NCBI RefSeq assembly: GCF_028898945.1
Contig: NZ_CP118607.1
Coordinates: 4,822,001 to 4,886,000 of the forward strand
DNA: 64,000 nt
Reading direction: 5' to 3'
DNA from: Pseudomonas sp. PSKL.D1
GTDB lineage: Bacteria; Pseudomonadota; Gammaproteobacteria; Pseudomonadales; Pseudomonadaceae
Both the position numbers and the translations under genes were made by a program. The notes below the pieces were generated by a model. The model was not told the origin of the DNA, made no database searches, and saw only the letters and a program-made list of their open reading frames with translations. Below are positions 29,064 to 40,542 of this stretch, one piece after another (the first letter of the stretch is position 1; each line of letters opens with the position of its first letter).

Positions 29064-30353
29064 TTACGCTTGCGCGACCGCGGTTTCCAGGTGCTCGGCA
29101 AGAGCATCCCAGGCAATGTTCTGTTGTTCGCCCTGGCCACGCAGGGGCTTCACGCCGACAACGTTGTTGGCAAGCTCGTCGTCGCCCAGAATCAGGGCGA
29201 ACAGCGCGTTGCTCTTGTCGGCTTTCTTGAACTGGCTCTTGAAGCTGCCACCACCGGCATTCACCGCCAGGCGCAGGTTCGGCAGGCGGTCACGCAGGCG
29301 CTCGGACAACTTCAGGCCAGCCAGTTCGGCCTGCTCGCCGAAGGCACACAGGTACACATCAACCTGACGGTTGATGGACTCCGGCACCTTGCCGAGCGTT
29401 TCCAGCAGCAGGATCAGGCGCTCGATACCCATGGCGAAACCAACGCCCGGGGTCGGCTTGCCGCCCATCTGCTCGACCAGGCCGTCGTAACGGCCACCGG
29501 CACACACGGTACCCTGGGCGCCGAGCTTGTCGGTAACCCACTCGAACACGGTTTTGCTGTAGTAATCCAGGCCACGCACCAGCTTGGTGTTGATCACGAA
29601 CGGAATGCCGGCCGCGTCCAGACGGGCCTTGAGGCCCTCGAAGTGCACGCGGGACTCTTGGTCCAGGTAGTCTTCCAGCTTCGGTGCGCCAACAAGTACC
29701 GCCTGGGTGTTCTGGTCCTTGCTGTCGAGGATGCGCAGCGGGTTGCTCTTCAGGCGGCGCTGGCTGTCTTCATCGAGTTGCTCCAGGCGCGCCGAGAGGA
29801 ACTCGACCAGCGCGTCACGGTAGCGGGCACGGGCTTCACTGGTGCCCAGACTGTTCAGTTCGAGCTTGACCGCATCCTGGATGCCCAGCAGGCCCCACAG
29901 GCGCCAGGTCAGCATGATCAGTTCGGCGTCGATGTCCGGGCCGTCCAGGTTGAACACTTCCACGCCAATCTGGTGGAACTGGCGGTAGCGGCCCTTCTGC
30001 GGGCGCTCGTGGCGGAACATCTGGCCGATGTACCACAGCTTCTGCACCTGGCCATTACCGGTGATGCCATGCTCGAGTACGGCGCGCACGCAGGCTGCGG
30101 TGCCTTCAGGGCGCAGGGTGAGCGAATCGCCGTTGCGGTCCTCGAAGGTGTACATCTCTTTTTCGACGATGTCGGTAACTTCGCCGATCGAGCGTTTGAA
30201 CAGCTCGGTGAACTCGACGATCGGCGTACGGATCTGGCTGTACCCATAGGTATCCAGCAGGCCGGCCACGGTGCCCTCGAAGTAGCGCCACAGCGGCGAC
30301 TGCTCTGGCAGGATGTCGTTCATGCCACGGATGGCTTGCAGCGATTTGCTCAC
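29064..30353 (-). CDS. hisS: histidyl-tRNA synthetase
   Basis: Class II synthetase, 429 aa. Class II motif 2 is visible as [21 protein letters not shown], and motif 3 as [16 protein letters not shown]. The histidine-specific [13 protein letters not shown] stretch and the C-terminal anticodon-binding domain are present. Acts in the cytoplasm. Follows ispG by 24 bases in the same direction. Confidence 0.97.
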   Translation of the reverse strand: MSKSLQAIRGMNDILPEQSPLWRYFEGTVAGLLDTYGYSQIRTPIVEFTELFKRSIGEVTDIVEKEMYTFEDRNGDSLTLRPEGTAACVRAVLEHGITGNGQVQKLWYIGQMFRHERPQKGRYRQFHQIGVEVFNLDGPDIDAELIMLTWRLWGLLGIQDAVKLELNSLGTSEARARYRDALVEFLSARLEQLDEDSQRRLKSNPLRILDSKDQNTQAVLVGAPKLEDYLDQESRVHFEGLKARLDAAGIPFVINTKLVRGLDYYSKTVFEWVTDKLGAQGTVCAGGRYDGLVEQMGGKPTPGVGFAMGIERLILLLETLGKVPESINRQVDVYLCAFGEQAELAGLKLSERLRDRLPNLRLAVNAGGGSFKSQFKKADKSNALFALILGDDELANNVVGVKPLRGQGEQQNIAWDALAEHLETAVAQA

Positions 30354-30377
30354 GAAAAGTCCTTACGAATCTGTGTG

Positions 30378-31487
30378 TCAGCCGCGGGCGATCAGCGCCG
30401 CGTCGGCCTCGACCTTTTCGGCCGCTTTCTGGCGGATGAGCTTTTCCAGCTCATCGACCAGGTTGTCATTGGTCAGCTTCTGCGCCGGCTTGCCGTCGAT
30501 GTAGATCAGGTTCGGCGTGCCACCGGTCAGCCCCACATGGGCTTCCTTGGCTTCGCCGGGGCCATTGACCACGCAACCGATCACCGCGACGTCCAGCGGC
30601 ACCAGCAGGTCTTCAAGGCGCCCTTCCAGCTCGTTCATGGTCTTGACCACATCGAAGTTCTGCCGCGAGCAACTCGGGCAGGCGATGAAGTTGATGCCAC
30701 GCGAACGCAGGTGCAGCGACTTGAGGATGTCGTAGCCGACTTTCACTTCCTCGACCGGGTCGGCCGCCAGCGAAATGCGAATGGTGTCGCCAATGCCTTC
30801 GGCCAGCAGCATACCGAGGCCAACGGCAGATTTCACCGTCCCCGAGCGCAGGCCACCGGCTTCGGTGATACCCAGGTGCAACGGCTGGATGATCTGCTTG
30901 GCCAGCAGGCGGTAGGCTTCGACGGCCATGAACACGTCGGAAGCCTTCACGCTCACCTTGAAGTCCTGGAAGTTCAGGCGGTCCAGGTGCTCCACATGCC
31001 GCAGGGCCGACTCAACCAGTGCGGCCGGGGTTGGCTCGCCATACTTCTTCTGCAGGTCTTTTTCCAGCGAACCGGCGTTTACGCCAATACGGATCGGGAT
31101 GCCGCGGTCACGGGCGGCATCGACTACCGCACGCACACGGTCTTCGCGGCCGATGTTGCCCGGGTTGATACGCAGGCAATCCACACCAAGCTCGGCCACG
31201 CGCAGTGCAATCTTGTAGTCGAAATGAATGTCGGCGACCAGCGGCACGCTGACCAGTTGCTTGATTTTGCCGAAGGCTTCGGCAGCGTCCATGTCCGGTA
31301 CCGAAACGCGCACGATGTCCACGCCGGCATCGACCAGGCGCTGGATCTGCGCCACGGTGGCGGCGACATCGTTGGTGTCGGTGTTGGTCATGCTCTGCAC
31401 CGCGATGGGCGCATCACCACCCACCGGCACATTACCGACCCAGATTTTGCGGGATTCGCGACGTTTGATCGGAGATTCGCCGTGCAT
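30378..31487 (-). CDS. ispG: 4-hydroxy-3-methylbut-2-en-1-yl diphosphate synthase (flavodoxin)
   Basis: Iron-sulfur enzyme of the MEP isoprenoid pathway, 369 aa. The N-terminal TIM-barrel begins with the [19 protein letters not shown] stretch; the C-terminal [4Fe-4S] ligands are in [11 protein letters not shown] and [10 protein letters not shown]. Three bases separate it from rodZ. Its cluster depends on the Isc machinery encoded upstream. Confidence 0.97.
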   Translation of the reverse strand: MHGESPIKRRESRKIWVGNVPVGGDAPIAVQSMTNTDTNDVAATVAQIQRLVDAGVDIVRVSVPDMDAAEAFGKIKQLVSVPLVADIHFDYKIALRVAELGVDCLRINPGNIGREDRVRAVVDAARDRGIPIRIGVNAGSLEKDLQKKYGEPTPAALVESALRHVEHLDRLNFQDFKVSVKASDVFMAVEAYRLLAKQIIQPLHLGITEAGGLRSGTVKSAVGLGMLLAEGIGDTIRISLAADPVEEVKVGYDILKSLHLRSRGINFIACPSCSRQNFDVVKTMNELEGRLEDLLVPLDVAVIGCVVNGPGEAKEAHVGLTGGTPNLIYIDGKPAQKLTNDNLVDELEKLIRQKAAEKVEADAALIARG

Positions 31488-31490
31488 GAC

Positions 31491-32510
31491 TTACTGTCCC
31501 AACTTCAGGCGAGCGGTTTCGCCACTGGTGAACGGGGCAACATCGACGGCCTGGCCGTTGTAGCTGACCTGGGCGCCGCGGGCAAAGCCCAGGCGTACCG
31601 CAAACGGCGGCTTGCCGGTCAGCTCCAGGCTGTCGCCCTTGCGCTTGATGGCACTGAACAGCACCTTGCCGTTGCCATCAGAGACCTGAGTCCAGCAATC
31701 GGCGGTAAATTGGATGGCGACCTTGGCACTGCCAGCTGGCACCGCTACAGGTGCGGCAGGCTCAGCGGCGGCAACCGCGGGCACGCTGGCAACCGGTGCC
31801 ACTGGTGCGGCAGGCGCAGGGGCAGCAACTTGAGCGGGTGGCTGGCTGGCCGGTGCGGGCGCGGCCTGTACCGGTGCGGTTGCTGGCGCAGCGGCGGCCG
31901 GAGCGGGCTCGGTGGTGGCCTGGGCTACCGACTCAACCGGCGCCTGCTCCAATGGCAGCGGTGCGCTTTCAGCTTGTTGGCCAGCGGTCACGGCCTGATC
32001 TTCAGGCTCGTCAAGCGGGTGAATCTGGGTGGTGCCATCGGCACTTTCGACTTCGACATGCTCCAGGGCAATCTTGGCCAGGTCCTTGCCACGCAGGCTG
32101 GTCTGGTCCTGCCACCATACAAAGCTGCCACCGACCACGGCCACCAGCAGCAACAGGCTGACACCGCGCAGGATATTGTGCGAAAGGCGCACCGGCTCTT
32201 CGATGCGGCCCAACGAATGAACATCGCTGCCCTTGGCGTGGGTGCCGGTGTACTTGTCGAAAGCCTCGACCAACGGGGCCTGGTCCAAGTCCATGAGCTT
32301 GGCGTAGGCGCGAATATAGCCACGGGCGAAGGTATGCCCTGGCAGCTTGTCGAAGGCACCGGTTTCCACGTGGTTCAACGAACTTACGGTGAGGTTGAGC
32401 TTGCGAGCCACCTCGGCTTGGGACCACTCCCGTTTTTCGCGGGCCTGGCGCAACAGCTCACCGGGGTTCTGGCCAGTCGCTGCTGCTACTTCGGGATGCG
32501 CGGCTTTCAT
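31491..32510 (-). CDS. rodZ: cell-shape protein RodZ
   Basis: 339 aa. An N-terminal cytoplasmic HTH (about 14-75, LRQAREKREWSQAEVARKLNLTVSSLNHVE) binds MreB. One membrane segment follows near residues 116-136 (ISLLLLVAVVGGSFVWW type), then a long Pro/Ala/Val-rich periplasmic linker (about 190-265) and a C-terminal DUF4115 domain (TADCWTQVSDGNGKVLFS). The start ATG overlaps the pilF stop (ATGA). Confidence 0.94.
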   Translation of the reverse strand: MKAAHPEVAAATGQNPGELLRQAREKREWSQAEVARKLNLTVSSLNHVETGAFDKLPGHTFARGYIRAYAKLMDLDQAPLVEAFDKYTGTHAKGSDVHSLGRIEEPVRLSHNILRGVSLLLLVAVVGGSFVWWQDQTSLRGKDLAKIALEHVEVESADGTTQIHPLDEPEDQAVTAGQQAESAPLPLEQAPVESVAQATTEPAPAAAAPATAPVQAAPAPASQPPAQVAAPAPAAPVAPVASVPAVAAAEPAAPVAVPAGSAKVAIQFTADCWTQVSDGNGKVLFSAIKRKGDSLELTGKPPFAVRLGFARGAQVSYNGQAVDVAPFTSGETARLKLGQ

Positions 32511-33268
32511 CGTTGCTCCGACAGGTATTGCTGATATTCCGGCGTACCGGGATAAAGTCGTTGTAATTGCTGGCCCAGCTCGGCCAGTGTGCCCTGCTCG
32601 TCAAACACCCGGGCAAGGCGGCTGCCCAGCAGCAAGCTGCGGGCGCTGTGTTCGCTCAACTGGCTGAAACGATCGTAGTAATCCCGGGCCGGCACATAAT
32701 GCCTGCTTTCGTAGGACAACTCAGCCATTTCCAGCAACGCCCTGGGCTGCCGCTGGTTGAGCTGCAGTGCCTTGGTCAGGTAAGCGTGTGCCTGGTCGCG
32801 ATTATCAAGTTTCAGAGCGGTCAGGCCAAGGTTCTCATACACCCGCGAGCGCTCAGGATACAGGGTATCGCCGCTGGCAAGGCGAAACATCTGCTCGGCT
32901 TCGGCAAAACGTTGCTGAGCATATAGGAAACTGCCGTAGTTGTTGCGAATTCGCGTGTCGTTCGGGCGCGCAGAGAGTGCTTTTTTGAAGTGGGTCTCGG
33001 CTAACGAGGGCTCAGCTTCGGCCTGAAACACCAAGGCCAGTGCCGCGTGGGCATCAGCGTCCGTGTTGTTTAGCGTCAGCGCCTTGCCCAATGGCGCCTT
33101 GGCCTGCTCGGTCAAACCTTGTTGCAAATAACCCAGCCCAAGCTGCACGTACGCCTGCCCGGCCGCCTCGCGCCCCTGCCGGCTGGCCAAGGGGTCGCTC
33201 GCACCGCCCGACACGCAGCCGGCCAGCAGCGAAAGCGCAAGGATCGACAGCGCGGCGCGCAGGCTCAT
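32507..33268 (-). CDS. pilF: type IV pilus assembly lipoprotein PilF/PilW
   Basis: Outer-membrane lipoprotein, 253 aa, with lipobox LLAGC (C18) and about six TPR units (for example AHAALALVFQAEAEPSLAETHFKKAL and NYGSFLYAQQRFAEAEQMF). PilF pilots the secretin PilQ to the outer membrane in type IV pilus biogenesis. It lies nine bases after rlmN, the conserved pseudomonad arrangement. Confidence 0.93.
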   Translation of the reverse strand: MSLRAALSILALSLLAGCVSGGASDPLASRQGREAAGQAYVQLGLGYLQQGLTEQAKAPLGKALTLNNTDADAHAALALVFQAEAEPSLAETHFKKALSARPNDTRIRNNYGSFLYAQQRFAEAEQMFRLASGDTLYPERSRVYENLGLTALKLDNRDQAHAYLTKALQLNQRQPRALLEMAELSYESRHYVPARDYYDRFSQLSEHSARSLLLGSRLARVFDEQGTLAELGQQLQRLYPGTPEYQQYLSEQR

Positions 33269-33277
33269 GGCGGTGAC

Positions 33278-34423
33278 TCAGTGACGCGCGGCGCTGTCTT
33301 GCAGCTCGGCGTCTGTAGCCAGCTGGCGCACGGCGATGTAGCGCTCGCTTCGGCGGGTGCGGTCGTTGACCTGGCCGACCAACTGGCCGCAGGCCGCATC
33401 GATGTCGTCACCACGGGTGGTGCGGGTGGTGACGTTGAAACCACCGTGGTGCAGCAGGTCCTGGAAGCGGCGAATCGCGTTATTGCTTGGGCGCTCGTAA
33501 CCCGAATGAGGGAACGGGTTGAACGGGATCAGGTTGATCTTGCACGGTACGTCACGCAGCAGTTCGATCATCTGCGCGGCATGCTCAGGCTGGTCGTTGA
33601 CGTCCTTGAGCAGGGTGTATTCGATGGTGAGCACACGCTTGCCGCCCAGGGTCGACATGTAGCCCATGCACGATTCGAGCAGCATCTTCAGCGGGTACTT
33701 CTTGTTGATCGGTACCAGCTTGTTGCGCAGCTCGTCATTCGGTGCGTGTAGCGACAGGGCCAGCGACACGTCTATGTGCTTGGCCAACTCGTCGATCATC
33801 GGCACCACGCCCGAGGTGGACAGGGTGACGCGACGTTTGGAAATGCCATAGCCCAGATCTTCCATCATGATCTTCATGGCGGCGATGACATTGTCGAAAT
33901 TCAGCAGGGGTTCGCCCATGCCCATCATGACCACGTTGGTAATCGCGCGGTCGATCTTGGCCGGTACGGTCCCGAAGGATTTGTTGGCAAGCCACACCTG
34001 GCCGATCACTTCGGCGGCAGTGAGGTTGCTGTTGAAGCCTTGCTTGCCGGTGGAGCAGAAACTGCAGTCCAGCGCACAGCCGGCTTGCGACGAAACGCAG
34101 AGGGTGCCGCGGTCGTCGGTGGGGATGTAGACGGTTTCTACGCAACTGCCAGAGGCAACGCGGACCACCCACTTGCGGGTGCCGTCGGCGGAAATGTCTT
34201 CACTGACCACTTCCGGGCCCCGAATCTCGGCAACGGCCTCGAGCTTTTCGCGCAAGACCTTGCCGACATTGGTCATGGCGGCGAAGTCGTCGACGCCAAA
34301 ATGGTGAATCCACTTCATGACCTGACCGGCACGAAAGCGCTTCTCCCCGATCGAGTCGAAGAACTGTTCCATTTCCTGCAGGGTCAGCCCCAACAGGTTG
34401 ATTTTGCCGGTAGATGTCGTCAT
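33278..34423 (-). CDS. rlmN: dual-specificity 23S rRNA/tRNA adenine-C2 methyltransferase RlmN
   Basis: Radical-SAM enzyme methylating A2503 of 23S rRNA and A37 of some tRNAs. The C-x3-C-x2-C cluster motif is [12 protein letters not shown]. Further RlmN features are [11 protein letters not shown] and the methyl-carrying Cys region near the C-terminus ([17 protein letters not shown]). 381 aa, normal. 28 bases separate it from ndk. Confidence 0.96.
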   Translation of the reverse strand: MTTSTGKINLLGLTLQEMEQFFDSIGEKRFRAGQVMKWIHHFGVDDFAAMTNVGKVLREKLEAVAEIRGPEVVSEDISADGTRKWVVRVASGSCVETVYIPTDDRGTLCVSSQAGCALDCSFCSTGKQGFNSNLTAAEVIGQVWLANKSFGTVPAKIDRAITNVVMMGMGEPLLNFDNVIAAMKIMMEDLGYGISKRRVTLSTSGVVPMIDELAKHIDVSLALSLHAPNDELRNKLVPINKKYPLKMLLESCMGYMSTLGGKRVLTIEYTLLKDVNDQPEHAAQMIELLRDVPCKINLIPFNPFPHSGYERPSNNAIRRFQDLLHHGGFNVTTRTTRGDDIDAACGQLVGQVNDRTRRSERYIAVRQLATDAELQDSAARH

Positions 34424-34451
34424 GGATTCACCCTCACCCGTAAGCTTTCGC

Positions 34452-34877
34452 TTAGCGAGTGGTTACCTCGGTAGCAGCGAAGAAGTAAGCGATTTCACGA
34501 GCAGCAGCAGCTTCGGAGTCCGAACCGTGAACGGCGTTGGCGTCGATCGACTCGGCGAAGTCAGCGCGGATGGTGCCGGCAGCGGCTTCTTTAGGGTTGG
34601 TAGCGCCCATCAGCTCACGGTTCAGAGCGATGGCGTTTTCGCCTTCCAGAACCTGAACAACAACCGGGCCGGAAGTCATGAAGGCAACCAGGTCACCGAA
34701 GAAGCCGCGCTCGCTGTGCTCAGCGTAGAAGCCTTCGGCTTCGGCTTTGGACAGTTGCTTGATTTTCGAGGCAACGATTTTCAGGCCAGCTTCTTCGAAG
34801 CGAGTGGTGATCTTGCCGATAACGTTTTTGGCAACGGCGTCAGGCTTGATGATCGAGAAAGTACGTTGAACAGCCAT
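34452..34877 (-). CDS. ndk: nucleoside diphosphate kinase
   Basis: 141-aa enzyme balancing NTP pools through a phosphohistidine intermediate: the active His is in NAVHGSDS, and the N-terminal [16 protein letters not shown] motif is present ([15 protein letters not shown]). Normal length. A terminator-like hairpin separates it from iscX, so it probably has its own promoter. Confidence 0.97.
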   Translation of the reverse strand: MAVQRTFSIIKPDAVAKNVIGKITTRFEEAGLKIVASKIKQLSKAEAEGFYAEHSERGFFGDLVAFMTSGPVVVQVLEGENAIALNRELMGATNPKEAAAGTIRADFAESIDANAVHGSDSEAAAAREIAYFFAATEVTTR

Positions 34878-34913
34878 GGAAAACTCCAGAAATATGAGTG
34901 TTACGAAAAATTA

Positions 34914-34936
34914 AACCCGCGAATTATACGCGGGTT
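34914..34936 (-). terminator. terminator at the end of the isc operon
   Basis: On the minus strand AACCCGCG, loop TATAATT, CGCGGGTT, followed by TAATTTTT, lies 32 bases after the iscX stop and 37 before the ndk start. The loop's TATAAT could double as a -10 element for ndk. Confidence 0.8.
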
Positions 34937-34967
34937 CCAGGGGATTGCCTAACCTGCAGCGTCACGC

Positions 34968-35168
34968 TTAGTCGGCTTCGTCAATCCAGGCCGCCTGGAT
35001 GGCCTCGAGCACTTTCTCACCGCCGCGTGACGGATCGTCGCTGAACTCTGGCAAAGCTAGCACCCAGCGGTGCAGATCGACGAAATTCACATAACGAGGA
35101 TCGACGTCCGGCTTGCTTTCTGCAAGCTGAATGGCGATCTCAAGTACATCAATCCATTTCAGGCTCAT
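34968..35168 (-). CDS. iscX: Fe-S assembly protein IscX
   Basis: 66-aa acidic protein (KWIDVLEIAIQLAESKPDVDP..YVNFVDLHRWVLALPEF), an IscS-binding regulator of cluster assembly. Last gene of the isc operon, 10 bases after fdx. Confidence 0.95.
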   Translation of the reverse strand: MSLKWIDVLEIAIQLAESKPDVDPRYVNFVDLHRWVLALPEFSDDPSRGGEKVLEAIQAAWIDEAD

Positions 35169-35178
35169 GCGGATAACC

Positions 35179-35520
35179 TCAGTGCGGCGCTTCGGCGGCG
35201 TGGTTGAGCGAGTACTTGGGGATCTCGATCGTCAGGTCTTCATCCCCCACCACCACCTGGCAACCCAGGCGCGACTGCGCTTCCAGGCCCCAAGCCTTGT
35301 CCAGCATGTCCTCTTCGAGTTCGTCTGCCTCTTCGAGCGAGTCGAAGCCCTTGCGCACGATGCAATGGCACGTGGTGCAAGCCTTCACGCCGCCGCAGGC
35401 GCTTTCCATCTCGATGTGATGGTCGTGGGCCAGCTCCAGGATGTTGGTCCCGGCGGGCACTTCCACGGTCAGCCCCTCGGGGCAGAATTTCTCATGCGGC
35501 AGGAATGTCACCAGCGGCAT
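35179..35520 (-). CDS. fdx: isc-type [2Fe-2S] ferredoxin
   Basis: 113 aa. Cluster ligands C42, C48, C51 (CGGVKACTTC) and C87 (RLGCQVV) have the adrenodoxin-type spacing. Donates electrons for cluster assembly on IscU. Three bases after hscA. Confidence 0.96.
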   Translation of the reverse strand: MPLVTFLPHEKFCPEGLTVEVPAGTNILELAHDHHIEMESACGGVKACTTCHCIVRKGFDSLEEADELEEDMLDKAWGLEAQSRLGCQVVVGDEDLTIEIPKYSLNHAAEAPH

Positions 35521-35523
35521 CGG

Positions 35524-37386
35524 TTACTCCTCGATCTCATTCAGGTTGCGCCCGGCCAGTGCGGCTTTGACCGTCGAATCAAGGCGACGGGCGGCAAATG
35601 CATCGGTCACCTGCGACAGACGCTTGGTCTGCTGCTCGATGGCTGCGCCATCAGTGCCGTTGAGCAAATCACGTAGTTCTTGCATCTGGTATTCGATGGC
35701 CACGCGCTCGTCTTCGCTGAGCAAGCGCTCACCGTCGGCCTCCAGCGCACCCTGCACGGCTTCGAGCAGGCGCTCGCCGTCGACCTGGTGTTCGCGCAAC
35801 TGGCGCGCCTGCTTGTCGGAGCCGGCGTGCTCGAAGGAGTCCTTGAGCATGCGCGCAATCTCGCCATCGGTCAGGCCGTAGGACGGCTTGACCTGAATGC
35901 TGGCCTCCACACCCGAACCCAGTTCGCGGGCAGCCACGCTGAGCAGGCCGTCAGCATCGACCTGGAAGGTGACGCGAATCTTCGCGGCACCGGCAACCAT
36001 GGCAGGAATGCCCCGCAACTCGAAACGTGCCAGGGAACGGCAGTCGCTGATCAGCTCGCGCTCACCCTGCAGCACATGAATCATCATGGCCGACTGGCCA
36101 TCTTTGTAGGTGGTGAACTCCTGGGCACGCGCCACCGGAATGGTGGTGTTGCGCGGGATCACCTTCTCCATCAGGCCGCCCATGGTCTCAAGGCCAAGCG
36201 ACAGCGGAATGACGTCGAGAAGCAGCAATTCGCCACCTTCGCGGCGGTTACCGGCCAGGGTGTCAGCCTGAATGGCAGCACCAATGGCTACAACCTGATC
36301 CGGGTCGATCGAGGTCAGCGGAGTGCGACCAAAAAGCGCACCCACGGCCTCACGCACACGCGGGACGCGGGTCGAGCCGCCAACCATCACCACGGCGCCG
36401 ACCTCTTCCAGCTCGATACCGCTGTCGCGCACGGCGCGGCGGCAGGCCTTGAGGCTGCGAGCAACAAGCGGCTCGATCATGGCTTCGAATGCAGAGCGGC
36501 TGAGTTCACCCTGCCAATTGCCATGGGTGACGCTGACCACATCAGTGTCGGTCAGGGCTTCTTTGGCGGCGCAGGCAGCTTGCAGCAACTGGCGCTGAGT
36601 AGACGGGTCAAGATTGGCCGACAGCCCGGCCCGCTCGATGATCCAGCCGGCAATGGCATGGTCGAAATCGTCGCCACCCAGTGCAGTATCACCACCTGTG
36701 GCCAGCACTTCGAACACACCGGCAGTCAGGCGCAGGATGGAAATATCAAAGGTGCCGCCGCCCAGGTCGTAGATGGCAACCAGGCCTTCGGCATTCTGGT
36801 CCAGGCCATAGGCCACAGCTGCGGCGGTCGGCTCGTTGAGCAAGCGCAGCACGTTGAGGCCAGCCAGCTTGGCGGCGTCCTTGGTGGCTTGGCGCTGGGC
36901 ATCGTCGAAATAGGCCGGCACGGTGATCACGGCACCGACCAGGTCGCCACCCAAGGTGGCTTCAGCGCGCTCGCGCAGCACCTTGAGGATGTCGGCTGAC
37001 ACTTGCACCGGGCTTTTTGCACCCTGAACGGTGTCGATGAACGGCATGTGCGACTCACCGCCAATGAAGCGGTACGGCAGCTGCTCACCCAGTTGCTTGA
37101 CGTCGGCCAGGCCGCGCCCCATCAGGCGCTTCACCGAGAGCACGGTGTTCAGCGGGTCGCTGGAGGCAGCTTCACGCGCGCTCAGCCCGACTTCCTGGCG
37201 ATCAGCCAGATAGCGCACGGCAGACGGCAGAATGACATTACCCTGCGCATCAGGCAGGGGCTCGCTGCGACCGCTGCGTACGGCAGCGACCAGAGAATTG
37301 GTGGTGCCCAAGTCGATCCCCACCGCCAGGCGGCGCTGGTGTGGCTGGGGGCTTTGACCGGGTTCGGCAATCTGCAGTAGGGCCAT
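35524..37386 (-). CDS. hscA: Fe-S cluster assembly chaperone HscA
   Basis: DnaK-type chaperone specialised for IscU, 620 aa. The ATPase domain starts near residue 20 ([13 protein letters not shown]) with [10 protein letters not shown] and [14 protein letters not shown]; the substrate-binding domain begins near 390 ([23 protein letters not shown]). It recognises the LPPVK motif of IscU, which is present in the IscU encoded here. Confidence 0.96.
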   Translation of the reverse strand: MALLQIAEPGQSPQPHQRRLAVGIDLGTTNSLVAAVRSGRSEPLPDAQGNVILPSAVRYLADRQEVGLSAREAASSDPLNTVLSVKRLMGRGLADVKQLGEQLPYRFIGGESHMPFIDTVQGAKSPVQVSADILKVLRERAEATLGGDLVGAVITVPAYFDDAQRQATKDAAKLAGLNVLRLLNEPTAAAVAYGLDQNAEGLVAIYDLGGGTFDISILRLTAGVFEVLATGGDTALGGDDFDHAIAGWIIERAGLSANLDPSTQRQLLQAACAAKEALTDTDVVSVTHGNWQGELSRSAFEAMIEPLVARSLKACRRAVRDSGIELEEVGAVVMVGGSTRVPRVREAVGALFGRTPLTSIDPDQVVAIGAAIQADTLAGNRREGGELLLLDVIPLSLGLETMGGLMEKVIPRNTTIPVARAQEFTTYKDGQSAMMIHVLQGERELISDCRSLARFELRGIPAMVAGAAKIRVTFQVDADGLLSVAARELGSGVEASIQVKPSYGLTDGEIARMLKDSFEHAGSDKQARQLREHQVDGERLLEAVQGALEADGERLLSEDERVAIEYQMQELRDLLNGTDGAAIEQQTKRLSQVTDAFAARRLDSTVKAALAGRNLNEIEE

Positions 37387-37428
37387 GCTTATCTGAATAC
37401 CTTAGGCGTCATCACGGGCGACACCGGG

Positions 37429-37950
37429 TTAATCGTCGAGGCGCTCTTCCAGTTGGCGCACTTCTTGGGCGAGCTTGTCGAGGAACTGCATGCGGCGCAT
37501 CAGGCGTTCGGCCTTGTCGCGCTCGGCAGGCACATCCCAGCAGGCGGCGAAGTCTTCGTTGAGTGCGTCCTGTGCAGCTTTCAGCCGCTTCTTGAACACC
37601 GCAACGCCGTCGAGGTCGGCTTCGTCCTGCAGCTCTTCGAGCTCTTCACGCCACTGCATCTGCTGCAGCAGGAAGTCCGGGTCATGGACCGTGACTTCCT
37701 GTGGCACTTCGTGGCCACTGATAGCCAGCAGGTAGCGGGCACGGCGCGGCGCGCTGCGCAAGGTCTGGTAGGCGTCGTTGAGGGCCGCGGACTTTTCCAG
37801 CGCTACCCGTTGCTCACGCTCGGAGGCGTCGGCAAAACGGTCCGGGTGGACTTCGCGGGCCAGCTCGCGGTAGCGAGTGGCCAGCTTGTCAAGGTCCAGG
37901 CGGAAGCACGGCTGGAGGTCAAATAGAGCGAAATGACAAGGAGTACCCAC
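37429..37950 (-). CDS. hscB: Fe-S cluster assembly co-chaperone HscB
   Basis: J-domain protein of 173 aa with the HPD triad in [12 protein letters not shown], and the C-terminal helical bundle that binds IscU. The start is GTG 37950 with GAGG upstream; the longer frame from 37989 overlaps the iscA end and is less likely. 42 bases precede hscA. Confidence 0.94.
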   Translation of the reverse strand: MGTPCHFALFDLQPCFRLDLDKLATRYRELAREVHPDRFADASEREQRVALEKSAALNDAYQTLRSAPRRARYLLAISGHEVPQEVTVHDPDFLLQQMQWREELEELQDEADLDGVAVFKKRLKAAQDALNEDFAACWDVPAERDKAERLMRRMQFLDKLAQEVRQLEERLDD

Positions 37951-37958
37951 AGCCAGCC

Positions 37959-38282
37959 TCAAACGTTGAAGCTTTCGCCGCAGCCACACTCACCGCGCAC
38001 GTTGGGGTTGTTGAACTTGAAGCCTTCGTTCAACCCTTCCTTGACGAAGTCCAGCTCGGTGCCATCGAGGTACACCAGGCTTTTGGGATCGATGATCACC
38101 TTGACGCCATGGTTCTCGAACACCTGATCCTCTTCGGCGAGCTCGTCAACGAACTCCAGCACGTAGGCCAGGCCCGAGCAGCCGGTGGTGCGCACGCCCA
38201 GGCGAATACCTTCACCTTTGCCGCGCCCGTCAAGGGAGCGGCGAATGTGGTTGGCGGCGGCTTCTGTCATGCTGATAGCCAT
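37959..38282 (-). CDS. iscA: A-type Fe-S carrier IscA
   Basis: 107 aa with the three conserved cysteines (TTGCSGLAY and GECGCGESF at the C-terminus). Carrier of Fe-S clusters from IscU to client proteins. Eight bases before hscB. Confidence 0.96.
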   Translation of the reverse strand: MAISMTEAAANHIRRSLDGRGKGEGIRLGVRTTGCSGLAYVLEFVDELAEEDQVFENHGVKVIIDPKSLVYLDGTELDFVKEGLNEGFKFNNPNVRGECGCGESFNV

Positions 38283-38314
38283 CGGAACTCCTTAGCTCTT
38301 GTGCAACAGGCGGC

Positions 38315-38701
38315 TTAGATCAAGCCTTTCTTCTGCTTGTAATCGCGTACAGCTGCCTTGATGGCATCTTCGGCGAGAACCGAGCAGTGGATCTTCACCG
38401 GCGGCAGCGCCAGTTCTTCCGCCAGCTGGGTGTTCTTGATGGTTTCGGCTTCGTCCAGGGTCTTGCCCTTCATCCACTCAGTGGCCAAGGAGCTGGAAGC
38501 AATGGCCGAACCGCAGCCGTAGGTCTTGAACTTGGCGTCTTCGATAACGCCCTGCTCGTTGACCTTGATCTGCAGACGCATCACGTCACCGCACGCCGGG
38601 GCGCCGACCATACCGGTACCGACATCCGGGTCTTCGGCATTCATTTTGCCGACGTTGCGTGGGTTTTCGTAGTGGTCGATGACCTTTTCACTGTATGCCA
38701 T
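38315..38701 (-). CDS. iscU: Fe-S cluster scaffold IscU
   Basis: 128 aa. Ligands C37 (PACGDVM, with D39), C63 (YGCGSA) and C106 (IHCSV), plus the HscA-recognition motif LPPVK at 99-103, are all intact. Clusters are built on this scaffold with sulfur from IscS. Confidence 0.97.
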   Translation of the reverse strand: MAYSEKVIDHYENPRNVGKMNAEDPDVGTGMVGAPACGDVMRLQIKVNEQGVIEDAKFKTYGCGSAIASSSLATEWMKGKTLDEAETIKNTQLAEELALPPVKIHCSVLAEDAIKAAVRDYKQKKGLI

Positions 38702-38747
38702 GGTGCAATTCCTTCCTCATCAGGGAGCCGCTCTTGCCGGCGACTGC

Positions 38748-39962
38748 TTAGTGGGCGGCCCACTCGATCTTGGAGATGTCAACGCCGTCTTTGTACATGT
38801 CCCACAGCGGCGACAGCTCACGCAGTTTGTTTACCGCTTCGCAGACTTTCTGCGCGGCGTAGTCGACTTCTTCTTCGGAGGTGAAACGGCCGAAGGAGAA
38901 GCGGATCGAGCTGTGCGCCAGCTCGTCGTTACGGCCCAGAGCACGCAGTACATAGGACGGCTCGAGCGAAGCGGAGGTGCACGCCGAACCGGACGATACG
39001 GCGATGTCCTTCAGGGACATCAGCAGCGACTCGCCTTCGACGTAGTTGAAGCTCAGGTTCAGGTTGTGCGGCACGCGGGCAGTCTGGCTGCCGTTGACGT
39101 ACAGCTCCTCAAGGTCCGAGACCTGCTTGAAGAAGCGGTCGCTCAGGGCCTTGATGCGCACGTTCTCGGCGGCCATTTCCTGCTTGGCGATGGCGAAGGC
39201 CTCGCCCATGCCGACGATCTGGTGAGTTGGCAGGGTGCCCGAACGCATGCCGCGCTCATGGCCACCGCCGTGAATGATGGCTTCCAGGCGCACGCGCGGC
39301 TTGCGGCTGACGTACAGAGCGCCGATACCTTTAGGGCCGTAGACTTTGTGTGCCGAGAACGACATCAAGTCGACTTTCAGCTTCTGCAGGTCGATTTCGA
39401 CCTTGCCGGCCGACTGCGCAGCATCAACGTGGAACAGCACACCGCGGGCGCGGGTCAGTTCACCGATGGCCGCGATGTCGTTGATCGAGCCAACTTCGTT
39501 GTTCACGTGCATCAACGAAACCAGGATGGTGTCGTCACGCAGCACGGCCTCAACCATGGCTGGGGTGACGATGCCGTCTTCGCCCGGCTCCAGGTAGGTA
39601 ACTTCGAAACCTTCACGCTCGAGCTGGCGAGCGGTATCCAGGACCGCCTTGTGCTCGATCTTGGAGGTGATGATGTGCTTGCCCTTGGTCTGATAGAAGT
39701 GCGCCACGCCTTTCAGGGCGAGGTTGTCGGACTCGGTGGCACCGCTGGTCCAGACGATTTCGCGCGGGTCGGCGTTGATCAACTCGGCAACCTGACGACG
39801 ACCGTTCTCGACCGCTTCTTCGGCCTTCCAGCCGAATACGTGGGAGCGCGAAGCCGGGTTACCGAAGTTGCCGTCAACCAGCAGGCAGTCGGCCATCTTC
39901 TGGGCAACACGCGGGTCGACCGGCGTGGTAGCGGAGTAATCGAGGTAAATCGGCAACTTCAT
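38748..39962 (-). CDS. iscS: cysteine desulfurase IscS
   Basis: PLP enzyme of 404 aa supplying sulfur for Fe-S clusters and tRNA thiolation. The PLP lysine is in [12 protein letters not shown] (near 206) and the persulfide cysteine in [15 protein letters not shown] (near 328). Length equals that of the E. coli enzyme. Confidence 0.97.
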   Translation of the reverse strand: MKLPIYLDYSATTPVDPRVAQKMADCLLVDGNFGNPASRSHVFGWKAEEAVENGRRQVAELINADPREIVWTSGATESDNLALKGVAHFYQTKGKHIITSKIEHKAVLDTARQLEREGFEVTYLEPGEDGIVTPAMVEAVLRDDTILVSLMHVNNEVGSINDIAAIGELTRARGVLFHVDAAQSAGKVEIDLQKLKVDLMSFSAHKVYGPKGIGALYVSRKPRVRLEAIIHGGGHERGMRSGTLPTHQIVGMGEAFAIAKQEMAAENVRIKALSDRFFKQVSDLEELYVNGSQTARVPHNLNLSFNYVEGESLLMSLKDIAVSSGSACTSASLEPSYVLRALGRNDELAHSSIRFSFGRFTSEEEVDYAAQKVCEAVNKLRELSPLWDMYKDGVDISKIEWAAH

Positions 39963-40005
39963 GGGTATCTCCTATCAGGCGGTTGGCGTCGGCTCATCGC
40001 ACGGT

Positions 40006-40497
40006 TCAGTCGACGGCGGACGTCTCAATCTTGTCCAGCTGGGCGGTACGGCCCGCGACACGGCGCAGGTCCTGACGCTGGGCGACTTCCTGCACCTCAC
40101 GGCGCATGACGAGGTCGGCCAGGCTGATGCCGCTGAGGAATTCGTGGATCTGCTGGCTGAGGTCGCACCACAAGTGGTGGGTCAGGCAGGTGTCACCGGC
40201 ATGGCAATCCCCGAGGCCCTGGCAACGGGTGGCATCGACCGATTCGTTGACCGCATCGATGACCTGGGCCACCTGGATGGTTTCCATGCCGCGCGACAAC
40301 TGGTAGCCACCGCCCGGCCCGCGCACACTGGAGACCAGACTGCTGCGGCGCAGCTTGGCGAACAGCTGTTCCAGATAAGAAAGGGAAATGCCCTGGCGCT
40401 CGGAAATGTCGGCCAAAGACACCGGCCCATGCTGCGCGTGCAACGCCAGGTCAAGCATGGCGGTCACGGCGTATCGGCCTTTGGTAGTCAGTCGCAT
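40006..40497 (-). CDS. iscR: Fe-S-sensing transcriptional repressor IscR
   Basis: Rrf2-family winged-helix regulator, 163 aa. The cluster ligands C92, C98, C104 and H107 occupy the same positions as in E. coli IscR ([17 protein letters not shown]). The holo form represses its own operon at type 1 sites; two adjacent candidate sites lie just upstream (40543-40592). Confidence 0.97.
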   Translation of the reverse strand: MRLTTKGRYAVTAMLDLALHAQHGPVSLADISERQGISLSYLEQLFAKLRRSSLVSSVRGPGGGYQLSRGMETIQVAQVIDAVNESVDATRCQGLGDCHAGDTCLTHHLWCDLSQQIHEFLSGISLADLVMRREVQEVAQRQDLRRVAGRTAQLDKIETSAVD

Positions 40498-40542
40498 GGC
40501 TAATGGGTACCACGGGAGTTACAGGATGTGTGCGAGTATGCG

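Noticed and set aside
29070..32534. A 1,154-codon open frame on the plus strand
   Set aside because: It is antisense to hisS, ispG and rodZ, which are unmistakable. High GC in the third codon position keeps opposite frames open; the translation has no domain.
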